Shown: positions 17,417-25,452 of the stretch, piece after piece
How the letters are laid out: every line of letters begins with the position of its first letter
How positions within the stretch are numbered: the first letter of the stretch is position 1
Assembly: GCA_039923855.1 (NCBI GenBank)
Contig: JBDTBW010000031.1
Coordinates: forward strand, 1 to 41,604
Reading direction: 5' to 3'
DNA: 41,604 nucleotides
Origin: 66-474 sp039923855
GTDB taxonomy: Bacteria; Pseudomonadota; Gammaproteobacteria; Xanthomonadales; Rhodanobacteraceae
The notes under the pieces: model-generated
What the model was told of the DNA's origin: nothing
Database searches by the model: none
What the model saw: the letters and a program-made list of their open reading frames with translations, nothing else
Position numbers and translations under genes: made by a program

Positions 17417-18102
17417 AGGGCACCTCCGCTGCAAGCCGCATTCTTGCTGGGTTTTTGCCACCGACGTTCCACTTGTTTCTTAGAGCTGACAAGCCCCGGG
17501 AGCAAACGCCGCTGCCGCTCGGCCTCGCTGCGCGAGGGCGCCGCGGCGCCGGCGATACGGCTCCGTTGACGGGAACGCTTCACGCGAACCGGCGTGACCG
17601 AGCCCACTTCGTTGGAGGGGAAAGCCGGTTCGGCAGGGGTAGCGACCACCGGATACAGGCGGTCGTACAAGACCCGAAACGACTCCGCCTGGCGGCACGT
17701 CAGCGACCACCACGACAGATCGGCGAGGCGGTAGGGATGGCCTTCGGGCGACCACAGCGCCCCGGCACGCAGTTCCCAGCCGTCCCAGTCATCGTGCAAG
17801 GCGCCAAGATCACCGAGCCGATGCAGCCGCAGCAGGCGCACCGCCGACCATGGAACCCGGCCACGGCCGCAATCCCATGCGCGCACGGTGGACACGCTGC
17901 AACCGAGGAATGCCGCGCAGGCTCGCAGGTCGAGCAGGCACGACAGACGCAGTTCGCGGAAGCCTTCCGGTGAGATCAGCCAGCGGCGGCGAGGTGCAGA
18001 CTGTGCACGCCGCGGACGACGGGAACGGCAATCGGCTCGGGTTTGACCCTTGGTCGATTGACGCAAATGCCTATTATGTAAAATAACAGTATACAGAGGC
18101 AA
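17413..18102 (-). CDS. xafT: VC1465/XafT-like Xer recombination activation factor (5' end altered by integration)
   Basis: Resembles the VC1465 (XafT) family, small phage proteins that activate XerD at atypical dif sites. The core RRRWLISPEGFRELRLSC is followed by a helix-turn-helix-like stretch (CAAFLGCSVSTVRAWDCGRG) and VPWSAVRLLRLHRLGDLG; the C-terminal 80 residues are basic. In this copy the open frame begins at a TTG (18102), but bases beyond 18073 are chromosomal, so the first nine or so codons are host sequence. In an excised circle the frame would instead start at ATG 16088 and encode 228 residues. It overlaps rep by ATGA. The family name is from memory of conserved blocks, without a search. 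Confidence 0.75.
   Translation of the reverse strand: MPLYTVILHNRHLRQSTKGQTRADCRSRRPRRAQSAPRRRWLISPEGFRELRLSCLLDLRACAAFLGCSVSTVRAWDCGRGRVPWSAVRLLRLHRLGDLGALHDDWDGWELRAGALWSPEGHPYRLADLSWWSLTCRQAESFRVLYDRLYPVVATPAEPAFPSNEVGSVTPVRVKRSRQRSRIAGAAAPSRSEAERQRRLLPGLVSSKKQVERRWQKPSKNAACSGGAL
18057..18084. other. dif-like attachment site at the chromosome-element junction
   Basis: Layout ATTGACGCAAA (element side) - TGCCTA - TTATGTAAAAT (chromosome side). The last part matches the XerD arm of E. coli dif (TTATGTTAAAT) at 10 of 11 bases. The first part is a degenerate XerC arm, and the central 6 bases are partly conserved. The element-side 17 bases recur at 16046-16062. The site may be a hybrid of the host dif XerD arm and the element's att arm, which would place the replication terminus here. 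Confidence 0.55.
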
Positions 18103-18117
18103 GTTCTTGCAGGAAAC

Positions 18118-18621
18118 TCAACGCTTGTTCCGGAAGAACCCTCGCAACAGCGCGCCTGCCTCTTCCGCCAACAAACCGGCCTGAAGCTCGATTCGGTGAT
18201 TGTGGCGTTCGGATATCAGCGTATCGAACACGCTGCCGGCGGCGCCGGTCTTCGGATCGGCCGCGGCGTAGACGACTCTGGAGACGCGCGCGTGCACCAG
18301 CGCCATCGCGCACATCGCGCAAGGTTCCAGCGTCACATACAGCGTGGCGTTCGGCAAACGGTGATTGCCGAGGCGTTGCCCGGCATCGCGCAACGCGCCG
18401 ATCTCGGCATGCGCGCTGGGATCGCTGAGGGTGATGTTCCGATTCCAGCCCTCGCCTATGATGTCGACGCCCAACACTAGCACCGCACCGACCGGCACTT
18501 CGTCTTCATCGCGCGCGCGGGTCGCAAGTTCCAGCGCGCGGCGCATCCAGTGCTCGTCCACATCGGAAAAACTGGCGTTCGATACATCGTTTGGCATTTC
18601 AATGATTTGCAGTCGCTTCAT
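18118..18621 (-). CDS. tadA: tRNA adenosine(34) deaminase
   Basis: Deaminates A34 to inosine in the anticodon of tRNA-Arg(ACG). Zinc-site motifs are HAEI (H71, catalytic E73) and PCAMC (C101, C104), in the usual order of the cytidine-deaminase fold. The 167-residue reading from ATG 18621 fits the family length; ATG 18597 and an extension to 18663 are also open, and none has a clear ribosome site. It lies 55 bases downstream of guaA on the same strand, and its 3' end is 34 bases from the satellite's att site. Confidence 0.93.
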   Translation of the reverse strand: MKRLQIIEMPNDVSNASFSDVDEHWMRRALELATRARDEDEVPVGAVLVLGVDIIGEGWNRNITLSDPSAHAEIGALRDAGQRLGNHRLPNATLYVTLEPCAMCAMALVHARVSRVVYAAADPKTGAAGSVFDTLISERHNHRIELQAGLLAEEAGALLRGFFRNKR

Positions 18622-18676
18622 GAGAAACACGGTGGTGCTCGCCGCGGGGAGGCACTTCGTCAAATCATTGATCCGC

Positions 18677-20239
18677 TTACTCCCATTCGATCGTCGCCGG
18701 CGGCTTACCGCTGATGTCGTACACTACGCGAGAAATGCCGCGCAATTCATTGATGATGCGTAAGGAAACACGTTCCAAAAATTCGTAAGGCAGATGCGCC
18801 CACCTAGCGGTCATAAAGTCGATGGTCTGCACCGCGCGCAGCGCGATCACCCACTCATAGGCGCGGCCGTCGCCGACGACACCCACCGATTTCACCGGAA
18901 GAAACACCGCGAAAGCCTGACTTACTTCGTCATACAAATTGGCGCGGCGTAATTCCTCGATGAAGATATGGTCGGCCTGCGCCAGTAATTCGGCGTACTC
19001 GCGCTTGACCTCGCCGAGGATGCGCACGCCCAAGCCGGGCCCCGGAAATGGATGACGATAGACCATCTCACGCGGCAGGCCGAGTTCCACGCCGATGCGT
19101 CGCACTTCGTCCTTGAACAATTCCCGCAACGGTTCGACCAGTTTCAGATTCATGCGCTCGGGCAGGCCGCCAACGTTGTGGTGGCTCTTGATCATATGCG
19201 CCTTGCCGGTCCTGCCGCCGGCGGACTCGATCACGTCCGGATAGATCGTGCCCTGCGCCAGCCACTTCACGCCTTGCAGTTTGTGCGCTTCCTCGTCGAA
19301 CACCTCGACGAAAAGTTTTCCGATCACCTTGCGTTTGGCTTCCGGATCGGCGATGCCTTGCAACGCCGCGAAGAATCGCTCGGCTGCATCGACCCGGATC
19401 ACGCGCACGCCCATGTTGCGCGCCATCGTGTCCATCACCTGCTCGGCTTCGCCTGCGCGCAACAAGCCGGTGTCCACGAACACGCAGGTGAGTCGATCGC
19501 CGATCGCTTTTTCTAAAAGCGCGGCGACCACCGACGAATCCACGCCGCCGGACAGTCCCAGCAGCACCTTGTCCGAACCGACTTGCGCACGCACGCGCGC
19601 GATCAGATCCTCGATGATATTGGCCGGCGTCCACAAGGTCGCGCAGCCGCAAATATCCACCACGAAGCGGCGCAGGATTTCGGCGCCGTGCCGGGTGTGC
19701 GTGACTTCGGGGTGGAATTGCAAGCCGTACCAGCGCCGTGTCTCATCGGCAATCGCTGCGATCGGCACCGATTCGGTTTCGGCGATTGTGTTGAAGCCCG
19801 GCGGCAATGCGGTGACGCGATCGCCATGCGACATCCACACGTCCTGCGGCGCGTCATCGGCTCCATCCAACCCGTCCAGTAGCCGCGATGAAGCGGTCGC
19901 GCGAATCCGTGCATGGCCGAACTCGCGCGCATGACCGCCCTCCGCCCTGCCCCCCAACTGCATCGCCATCGCCTGCAGCCCATAGCAGATGCCGAGAATC
20001 GGCGCGTCCAACACGAACACCTGTTCCGGAATGCGCGGCGCGTTCGGTTCGATCGCCGATTCCGGGCTGCCGGAGAGGATCACGCCCTTGGGCGCGAAAC
20101 GCGCGATCTCGCTCGCGTCGTGATCCCACGCCCATATCTCGCAGTACACGCCGATCTCGCGCACACGCCGCGCAATCAACTGCGTGTACTGCGAACCGAA
20201 ATCGAGGATCAGGATTTTGTCGCTGTGGAGATCAGCCAT
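18677..20239 (-). CDS. guaA: GMP synthase (glutamine-hydrolysing)
   Basis: Converts XMP, ATP and glutamine to GMP, the last step of guanine nucleotide synthesis. The 520-residue protein has a class I amidotransferase domain with the triad C85 (GICYGLQ), H176 and E178 (FHPEVTHT), the ATP pyrophosphatase loop LSGGVDSS (229-236), and the C-terminal dimerisation domain ending IEWE. The frame is open upstream to 20455, but that part is repeat and guaB antisense; ATG 20239 (MADLHSDKILILDFGSQY) is the family start. It is downstream of guaB on the same strand, separated by an intergenic hairpin repeat. Confidence 0.97.
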   Translation of the reverse strand: MADLHSDKILILDFGSQYTQLIARRVREIGVYCEIWAWDHDASEIARFAPKGVILSGSPESAIEPNAPRIPEQVFVLDAPILGICYGLQAMAMQLGGRAEGGHAREFGHARIRATASSRLLDGLDGADDAPQDVWMSHGDRVTALPPGFNTIAETESVPIAAIADETRRWYGLQFHPEVTHTRHGAEILRRFVVDICGCATLWTPANIIEDLIARVRAQVGSDKVLLGLSGGVDSSVVAALLEKAIGDRLTCVFVDTGLLRAGEAEQVMDTMARNMGVRVIRVDAAERFFAALQGIADPEAKRKVIGKLFVEVFDEEAHKLQGVKWLAQGTIYPDVIESAGGRTGKAHMIKSHHNVGGLPERMNLKLVEPLRELFKDEVRRIGVELGLPREMVYRHPFPGPGLGVRILGEVKREYAELLAQADHIFIEELRRANLYDEVSQAFAVFLPVKSVGVVGDGRAYEWVIALRAVQTIDFMTARWAHLPYEFLERVSLRIINELRGISRVVYDISGKPPATIEWE

Positions 20240-20243
20240 AAAA

Positions 20244-20326
20244 GCGGAAGTGGGTAGTGGGAAACAGGAAGTCGGAAAGCGGGATATCGGCGAGCTTACT
20301 TCCCACTCTCCACTCCCCACTTCCGC
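20244..20326. repeat. Intergenic hairpin repeat between guaB and guaA
   Basis: GCGGAAGTGGG (20244-20254) pairs exactly with CCCACTTCCGC (20316-20326), with further imperfect pairing inside. It starts 2 bases after the guaB stop and ends 4 bases before the guaA start codon. The unit GGAAGTKGGTAGTGGGAAA recurs, in reverse orientation, at 35233-35291, so it is a dispersed repeat family. It could act as a partial terminator or mRNA stabiliser between the two genes. Confidence 0.7.
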
Positions 20327-20328
20327 TC

Positions 20329-21786
<1,458 letters not shown>

Positions 21787-21812
21787 GGATCGATCCAACG
21801 GGGCAATGGGGA

Positions 21813-21847
21813 ATTATACGCGAAGCTGTCCTTGGAAGCTGTCCTTG
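21813..21847 (-). promoter_or_regulatory. guaB promoter -10 box with upstream 13-bp tandem repeat
   Basis: On the minus strand TATAAT (21818-21813) is a perfect -10 box. The -35 region is covered by two exact head-to-tail copies of GAAGCTGTCCTTG (21822-21834 and 21835-21847, plus-strand sequence). No consensus -35 is visible, so the repeats may be activator sites or a recent duplication. Confidence 0.5.
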
Positions 21848-21890
21848 ATGGTCATAATCCCAGTGTAAATCAGGTTCTGAGCGGGAAGCC

Positions 21891-22316
21891 ATGAAGCGAA
21901 TGTTAGGGGTTGCAGCGTTATTGACATTGGCGCTGTCGAGCTGTGCCAGCGCGCCTACTCAGCAAGAAATCAGTTCTGCTGATTACGGATCTCCTATCAC
22001 ACAAGACGCGGCTGTCGCGCTAGCGACCTCATACATGCAGGCGACTGCCAAAGACCCGTATTCTCTGCACGTTGATTGTGGAACAGTTCACAAGGGGTGG
22101 ACTCAAAACCGGATCAGCAAGAGCAGCTTCGTAGCTGGGTACATCCTTGATTGTTCGGTCAACGGCAAAAACAGCTTTGGGGCATACGTTGGGACGCGCG
22201 GATATAGATTCGTCATCCGCGATGGGCAAGTGGTAAAGCTGCTCGAGCAGATGTCCAATGGTGGCTACGGTCCGGCAAGTGCAGTCGATTCGATGAGAGA
22301 CGTAGGAATCTTGTAG
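21891..22316 (+). CDS. Putative lipoprotein, unknown function
   Basis: A 141-residue protein with a lipoprotein signal: positively charged start, hydrophobic helix and lipobox LSSC with the lipidated cysteine at 18, followed by Ala-Ser, which favours the outer membrane. The mature part has two cysteines (in VDCGTVHKG and LDCSVNGKN) that could form a disulfide. I recognise no family. It is divergent from guaB. GGGAAG upstream is a fair ribosome site. Lower GC content than its neighbours hints at later acquisition. Confidence 0.7.
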   Translation: MKRMLGVAALLTLALSSCASAPTQQEISSADYGSPITQDAAVALATSYMQATAKDPYSLHVDCGTVHKGWTQNRISKSSFVAGYILDCSVNGKNSFGAYVGTRGYRFVIRDGQVVKLLEQMSNGGYGPASAVDSMRDVGIL

Positions 22317-22360
22317 TTCATCTACACTGCCCGCGTATCAAATCCGCGTAGGATGAGCCG

Positions 22361-22567
22361 ATGGACTTCACCCTTCAATCCGAGCAAGAAACCGACGGCC
22401 GCTGGTTAGCGGAAGTGCCGGAACTTCCCGGCGTGCTCGCCTATGGCACGACGGCCGATGAAGCGATGGCCAAGGCCGAGACGCTTGCGCTACGAGTTCT
22501 TGCGGAGCGCTTGGAGCATGGCGAGGCTCGTCCGCAGTCGATCCGATTCATGCTCGCTGCGGCATGA
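22361..22567 (+). CDS. hicB: HicB-like antitoxin (short)
   Basis: A 68-residue protein with the partial RNase H-like fold of HicB antitoxins: DGRWLAEVPELPGVLAYGTTADEAMAKAE is reduced here to the key blocks EVPELPGV and TTADEAMAKAE. There is no C-terminal DNA-binding domain, as in other short HicB proteins. AGGA precedes ATG 22361. The stop overlaps the toxin start (ATGA). The order antitoxin then toxin is reversed relative to E. coli hicAB but common for this subtype. Confidence 0.85.
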   Translation: MDFTLQSEQETDGRWLAEVPELPGVLAYGTTADEAMAKAETLALRVLAERLEHGEARPQSIRFMLAAA

Positions 22568-23451
22568 GTCGTTGGCCTTCCGCCAAAGCAAAGCGTGTTC
22601 TTGCGGCCTTGCTTAGGATCGGTTGGAGCGTCAAACGCCAATCGGCTTTGCACAAAACGCTTGCGCGTGACGGCTGGAGCGATTATGTGTTCGCCTTTCA
22701 CGACAGCGAAGAAATCGGTTCAAAGATGCTCGCTCGCATCGCCAAGCACACGGGTCTGACGCCCGATGATTTGCAGCGCGGGTTGCTAGCTCGCATCCAA
22801 CCCCTGCGCCGCCTCCAGCGTGTTCTCCATCAGCGTCGCAACAGTCATCGGCCCTACCCCGCCCGGCACCGGCGTGATCCAAGACGCGCGTTTGGCGGCC
22901 TCGTCGAACTCGACGTCGCCGACCAGTGTGCCGTCCTCGCGGCGGTTGATGCCGATGTCGATTACAACAGCATCAGGTTTGATCCATTCGCCCTTGACCA
23001 ATCCCGGTTTGCCGACCGCGGCGATCACGATATCGCCTTGCCCCACGTAGCCCGCGAGGTCGCGCGTGAATTTGTGGCAGCACGTCGTGGTGCAGCCAGC
23101 GATCAGCAGTTCCAGTACCAGCGGCCGGCCGACGTGATTGGACACGCCGACCACCACCGCGTGACGGCCGCGCACCGGGCGGTCGGTATGGCCGAGCAGT
23201 GTCATCACGCCCTTGGGCGTACACGGACGCAGACCGAAACGGCGCAACGCGAGCCGTCCGAGGTTCGCGGCGTTGAATCCATCGACGTCCTTGCGCGGGT
23301 CGATCCGGTCGATCAGCGTGTTGGCATTGATGTGACCGGGCAGCGGCAATTGCACCAGGATGCCGTGCACCGCCGAATCGGCATTGAGCTTGTCGATCAG
23401 CGCGTACAGTTCTGCTTGCGGTGTTTCGATCGGCAAGTCGTAATCGAATGA
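22564..23451 (+). CDS. hicA: HicA-like mRNA interferase with lost stop codon (readthrough into folD antisense)
   Basis: The first 70 residues (22564-22773) form a complete HicA/YcfA domain: KAKRVLAALLRIGW, RQSALHKTLAR with the catalytic-type histidine H30, and the ending HTGLTPDDL. Related short HicA proteins end right after DDL; here codon 71 is CAG (22774-22776), one base from TAG, and the frame stays open for 225 more codons antisense to folD. The usual GSH before the active histidine is replaced by ALH. Both changes suggest an impaired or decaying toxin. The true product may be a 295-residue fusion or be degraded. The tail has no coding similarity. Confidence 0.65.
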   Translation: MSRWPSAKAKRVLAALLRIGWSVKRQSALHKTLARDGWSDYVFAFHDSEEIGSKMLARIAKHTGLTPDDLQRGLLARIQPLRRLQRVLHQRRNSHRPYPARHRRDPRRAFGGLVELDVADQCAVLAAVDADVDYNSIRFDPFALDQSRFADRGDHDIALPHVAREVAREFVAARRGAASDQQFQYQRPADVIGHADHHRVTAAHRAVGMAEQCHHALGRTRTQTETAQREPSEVRGVESIDVLARVDPVDQRVGIDVTGQRQLHQDAVHRRIGIELVDQRVQFCLRCFDRQVVIE

Positions 23452-23643
23452 TTCGAACCCAACCTGCTTGCAGGCGCGGCGCTTGTTTTTGACGTAGACG
23501 CTGGAGGCCGGATCGGCGCCGACCAGCACCACCGCCAGCCCCGGTGCGGACTTGCCTTGCGCCACGCGCGCGTCCACGCCAGCGCGCACGCGCGTCAGCA
23601 CTTCATCGGCGATCCGCCGGCCGTCAAGGATGCGAGCGGTCAA
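22786..23643 (-). CDS. folD: Methylenetetrahydrofolate dehydrogenase / methenyltetrahydrofolate cyclohydrolase
   Basis: Bifunctional one-carbon enzyme that interconverts 5,10-methylene-, methenyl- and 10-formyl-tetrahydrofolate using NADP+. The 285-residue protein has the catalytic YVKNKRRACKQVG, the folate site QLPLPGHIN, the nucleotide-binding GRHAVVVGVSNHVGRP and the C-terminal PVPGGVGPMTVATLMENT. All typical blocks are present, so it appears functional. It faces hicA, and its 3' end is covered by the readthrough frame of that gene. Confidence 0.96.
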   Translation of the reverse strand: MTARILDGRRIADEVLTRVRAGVDARVAQGKSAPGLAVVLVGADPASSVYVKNKRRACKQVGFESFDYDLPIETPQAELYALIDKLNADSAVHGILVQLPLPGHINANTLIDRIDPRKDVDGFNAANLGRLALRRFGLRPCTPKGVMTLLGHTDRPVRGRHAVVVGVSNHVGRPLVLELLIAGCTTTCCHKFTRDLAGYVGQGDIVIAAVGKPGLVKGEWIKPDAVVIDIGINRREDGTLVGDVEFDEAAKRASWITPVPGGVGPMTVATLMENTLEAAQGLDAS

Positions 23644-23705
23644 GGAATTCTCGCGGTGTTAGAGTTCAAGACGCGCATTATCCCCTACTACGCTGGTTCC
23701 ACGCC

Positions 23706-23999
23706 ATGATCAACACCACCGAACTGCAGGCCGCGACCTTCCGCCGCCTGCTGAAACACCTCAACGAGGATCGCCGCGACGTACAGAACATCAATCTGAT
23801 GATTCTGGCCGGCTTCTGCCGCAACTGCCTTGCAGACTGGTACCGCGAAGCCGCGCAGGACGCCGGCACGCCAATGACGAAAGATCAGGCCCGCGAAATG
23901 ATCTACGGCATGCCGTTTGCGGAATGGAAGGCCAAGTATCAAAAAGAAGCGACGCCGGGGCAATTGGCGGCGTTCGAAGCGGCACAGAAGAGCGACTGA
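23706..23999 (+). CDS. DUF1244 family protein
   Basis: A 97-residue protein of the conserved DUF1244 family, function unknown. The hallmark GFCRNCLADWYREAA (C38, C41) could bind metal, and the conserved block GMPFAEWKAKYQ follows. The frame is open from 23544, but that part is antisense to folD; ATG 23706 (MINTTELQAATF) is the family start. It is convergent with moeB, with a long hairpin repeat between them. Confidence 0.9.
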   Translation: MINTTELQAATFRRLLKHLNEDRRDVQNINLMILAGFCRNCLADWYREAAQDAGTPMTKDQAREMIYGMPFAEWKAKYQKEATPGQLAAFEAAQKSD

Positions 24000-24016
24000 C
24001 ATCGCAACACGGAAAT

Positions 24017-24129
24017 CCCTCTCCCTCCGGGAGAGGGTGGCGCGTAGCGCCGGGTGAGGGTTCGGGACCGCAGACACGTTGCGACTTGTTCCGAACCTCA
24101 CCCCTGCCCCTCTCCCGAAGGGAGAGGGG
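24017..24129. repeat. Compound inverted repeat of the CCCTCTCCC/GGGAGAGGG type
   Basis: Three nested elements: CCCTCTCCC-TCC-GGGAGAGGG (24017-24037), CCCCTCTCCC-GAA-GGGAGAGGGG (24107-24129), and an outer pairing of GGGTGAGGGTTCGG (24052-24065) with CCGAACCTCACCC (24091-24103). It fills the gap between convergent DUF1244 and moeB and could terminate both. This intergenic repeat type is widespread in gammaproteobacteria. A degenerate copy lies at 25280-25452. Confidence 0.75.
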
Positions 24130-24134
24130 TTCAA

Positions 24135-25262
24135 TCAACTGCCTGCGCAAAACTGCTCGTAATCAACGTAACCAGGAAACGGTTTACCATGCGCGCACAC
24201 CGGACAATCCGGATCAGGCGCCAAGCGCGTTTCGCGGAAGCGCATTTCCAGCGCGTCGAACAGCAGCAATCGTCCGATCAGCGGTTCGCCGATGCCCAGA
24301 ATCAGCTTGATCGCCTCGGTCGCCTGTAGCAGGCCGATCACGCCGGGCAGCACGCCGAGCACGCCGGCTTCGGAACAATTGGGCGCCGCCTCCGCCGGCG
24401 GCGGTTGCGGAAACAGGCATCGATAGCACGGCGCGTCACCGCGCTGGCGGCCGGCGTCGAACACGCTGAGCTGACCTTCGAAACGATGTACCGCGCCGTA
24501 GACCAGGGGTTTCGCCAGCTTCACACAGGCATCGTTGAGCAGATAGCGCGCGGGAAAATTGTCGGCGCCATCGATCACCACGTCCGTGTCTTCGATCAAG
24601 TCTTCGACATTGGCCGAGGTCACGCGCTCGCTCAGGCCTTCGATACGCGTGCGGGGGTTGAGCGCAGTCAGCGTTTGCGCGGCCGACTCCACCTTGGAGA
24701 CACCGACGCGCGCATCGGTGTGCAATATTTGTCGCTGCAGATTGCTGCGTGCGACCGCATCGTCGTCGGCCAACACCAGCGTGCCAATGCCGGCCGCGGC
24801 CAGATAAAACGCCGCCGGGGAACCGAGGCCGCCGGCGCCGATGATCACTACGCGAGAATCTTCCAGCTTGCGCTGCCCGGCTTCGCCGACTTCCGGCAGG
24901 CGCAGATGGCGGGAATAGCGCTCGTGAAAATCGACGTCACCTTCCGGCTCGCTGAGCGGCAAACCTTCGGCAATCCACTGCGCGACGCCGCCCGCAACGG
25001 AAACTACATCGGAGTACCCAAGCTGTTGCAGTGTCTGCGCGGCATGCAGCGAACGCTGGCCGTGGCCGCAGATTGTCAGGATTGTTAGTGATTGATCGGG
25101 TGCGACCGCGGCGATACGTTGAGGAATGTCCACGCGCGGCAGCGCGATCGCATTAGGTGGCACACCCGTCGCGTGTTCGAACGGTTCGCGCACGTCGATC
25201 AGCAACGCGCCGGCGCGCTGACGAGCCAGCGCTTCGCGCGGCGTGATTTCATGGATGCTCAT
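24135..25262 (-). CDS. moeB: Molybdopterin-synthase adenylyltransferase with N-terminal rhodanese domain
   Basis: Activates the C-terminus of MoaD (and possibly ThiS-like carriers) by adenylation; the rhodanese part could supply sulfur. Residues 1-105 are a rhodanese domain with active cysteine C65 in TICGHGQRS. Residues 112-375 are a ThiF/MoeB domain with GAGGLGSP (142-149), QRQILH, a catalytic-type cysteine in NCSEAGVLG and zinc pairs CYRC and CPVC. Eukaryotic MOCS3 has the rhodanese at the other end. ATG 25262 is chosen as the domain start; upstream open frame is repeat sequence. Its neighbours moeA and mobA support molybdenum cofactor synthesis over a purely thiamine role. Confidence 0.9.
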   Translation of the reverse strand: MSIHEITPREALARQRAGALLIDVREPFEHATGVPPNAIALPRVDIPQRIAAVAPDQSLTILTICGHGQRSLHAAQTLQQLGYSDVVSVAGGVAQWIAEGLPLSEPEGDVDFHERYSRHLRLPEVGEAGQRKLEDSRVVIIGAGGLGSPAAFYLAAAGIGTLVLADDDAVARSNLQRQILHTDARVGVSKVESAAQTLTALNPRTRIEGLSERVTSANVEDLIEDTDVVIDGADNFPARYLLNDACVKLAKPLVYGAVHRFEGQLSVFDAGRQRGDAPCYRCLFPQPPPAEAAPNCSEAGVLGVLPGVIGLLQATEAIKLILGIGEPLIGRLLLFDALEMRFRETRLAPDPDCPVCAHGKPFPGYVDYEQFCAGS

Positions 25263-25279
25263 GGGCGTATTATCGCGCA

Positions 25280-25452
25280 AAGCCCCACTCCCGTCGGGAG
25301 AGGAGTTGGGGTGAGGGTTCGGCGTCTGCGAGCAGCCATCCATGGCGCGATTTCCGATCGGCATCCATGCCTTACCCTCAATCGCCTGCAGCGATTTCGA
25401 CCTCATCCAGCGTTTCGCGCCACCTTCTCTGCTCCCAAAGGGAGTGGGATCA
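25280..25452. repeat. Degenerate copy of the GGGAGAGG-type intergenic repeat
   Basis: The moeA-moeB gap holds CCACTCCCGTCGGGAGAGG with GGGGTGAGGGTTCGG at its start and CTGCTCCCAAAGGGAGTGGG at its end. These correspond to both arms of the repeat at 24017-24129, with about 100 unrelated bases between them. It reaches the last codons of moeA. Confidence 0.5.

Larger units (their letters stand above)
16063..18073 (-). mobile_element. 2,011-bp TLC-like satellite (filamentous-phage-type) element
   Basis: The unit between equivalent points of the two att copies is 2,011 bp. It holds an xafT-like gene, a rolling-circle rep gene, one noncoding stretch of about 100 bp and one small ORF, all on the minus strand with ATGA and TAATG overlaps. 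There are no coat, assembly or integrase genes. This gene set resembles TLC-type satellites, which integrate at dif with host XerC/XerD and need a helper phage for packaging. A decayed second copy lies to the left. Assignment rests on motifs and organisation; a database search was not run. Confidence 0.7.

Noticed and set aside
18102..18118. TTG 18102 as the native xafT start
   Set aside because: It lies in chromosomal sequence beyond the att core; the other copy shows a different 5' end with an ATG at the equivalent place.
24017..24129. CRISPR-like repeat array
   Set aside because: The repeats are inverted hairpin arms, not regularly spaced direct repeats, and no cas gene is nearby.
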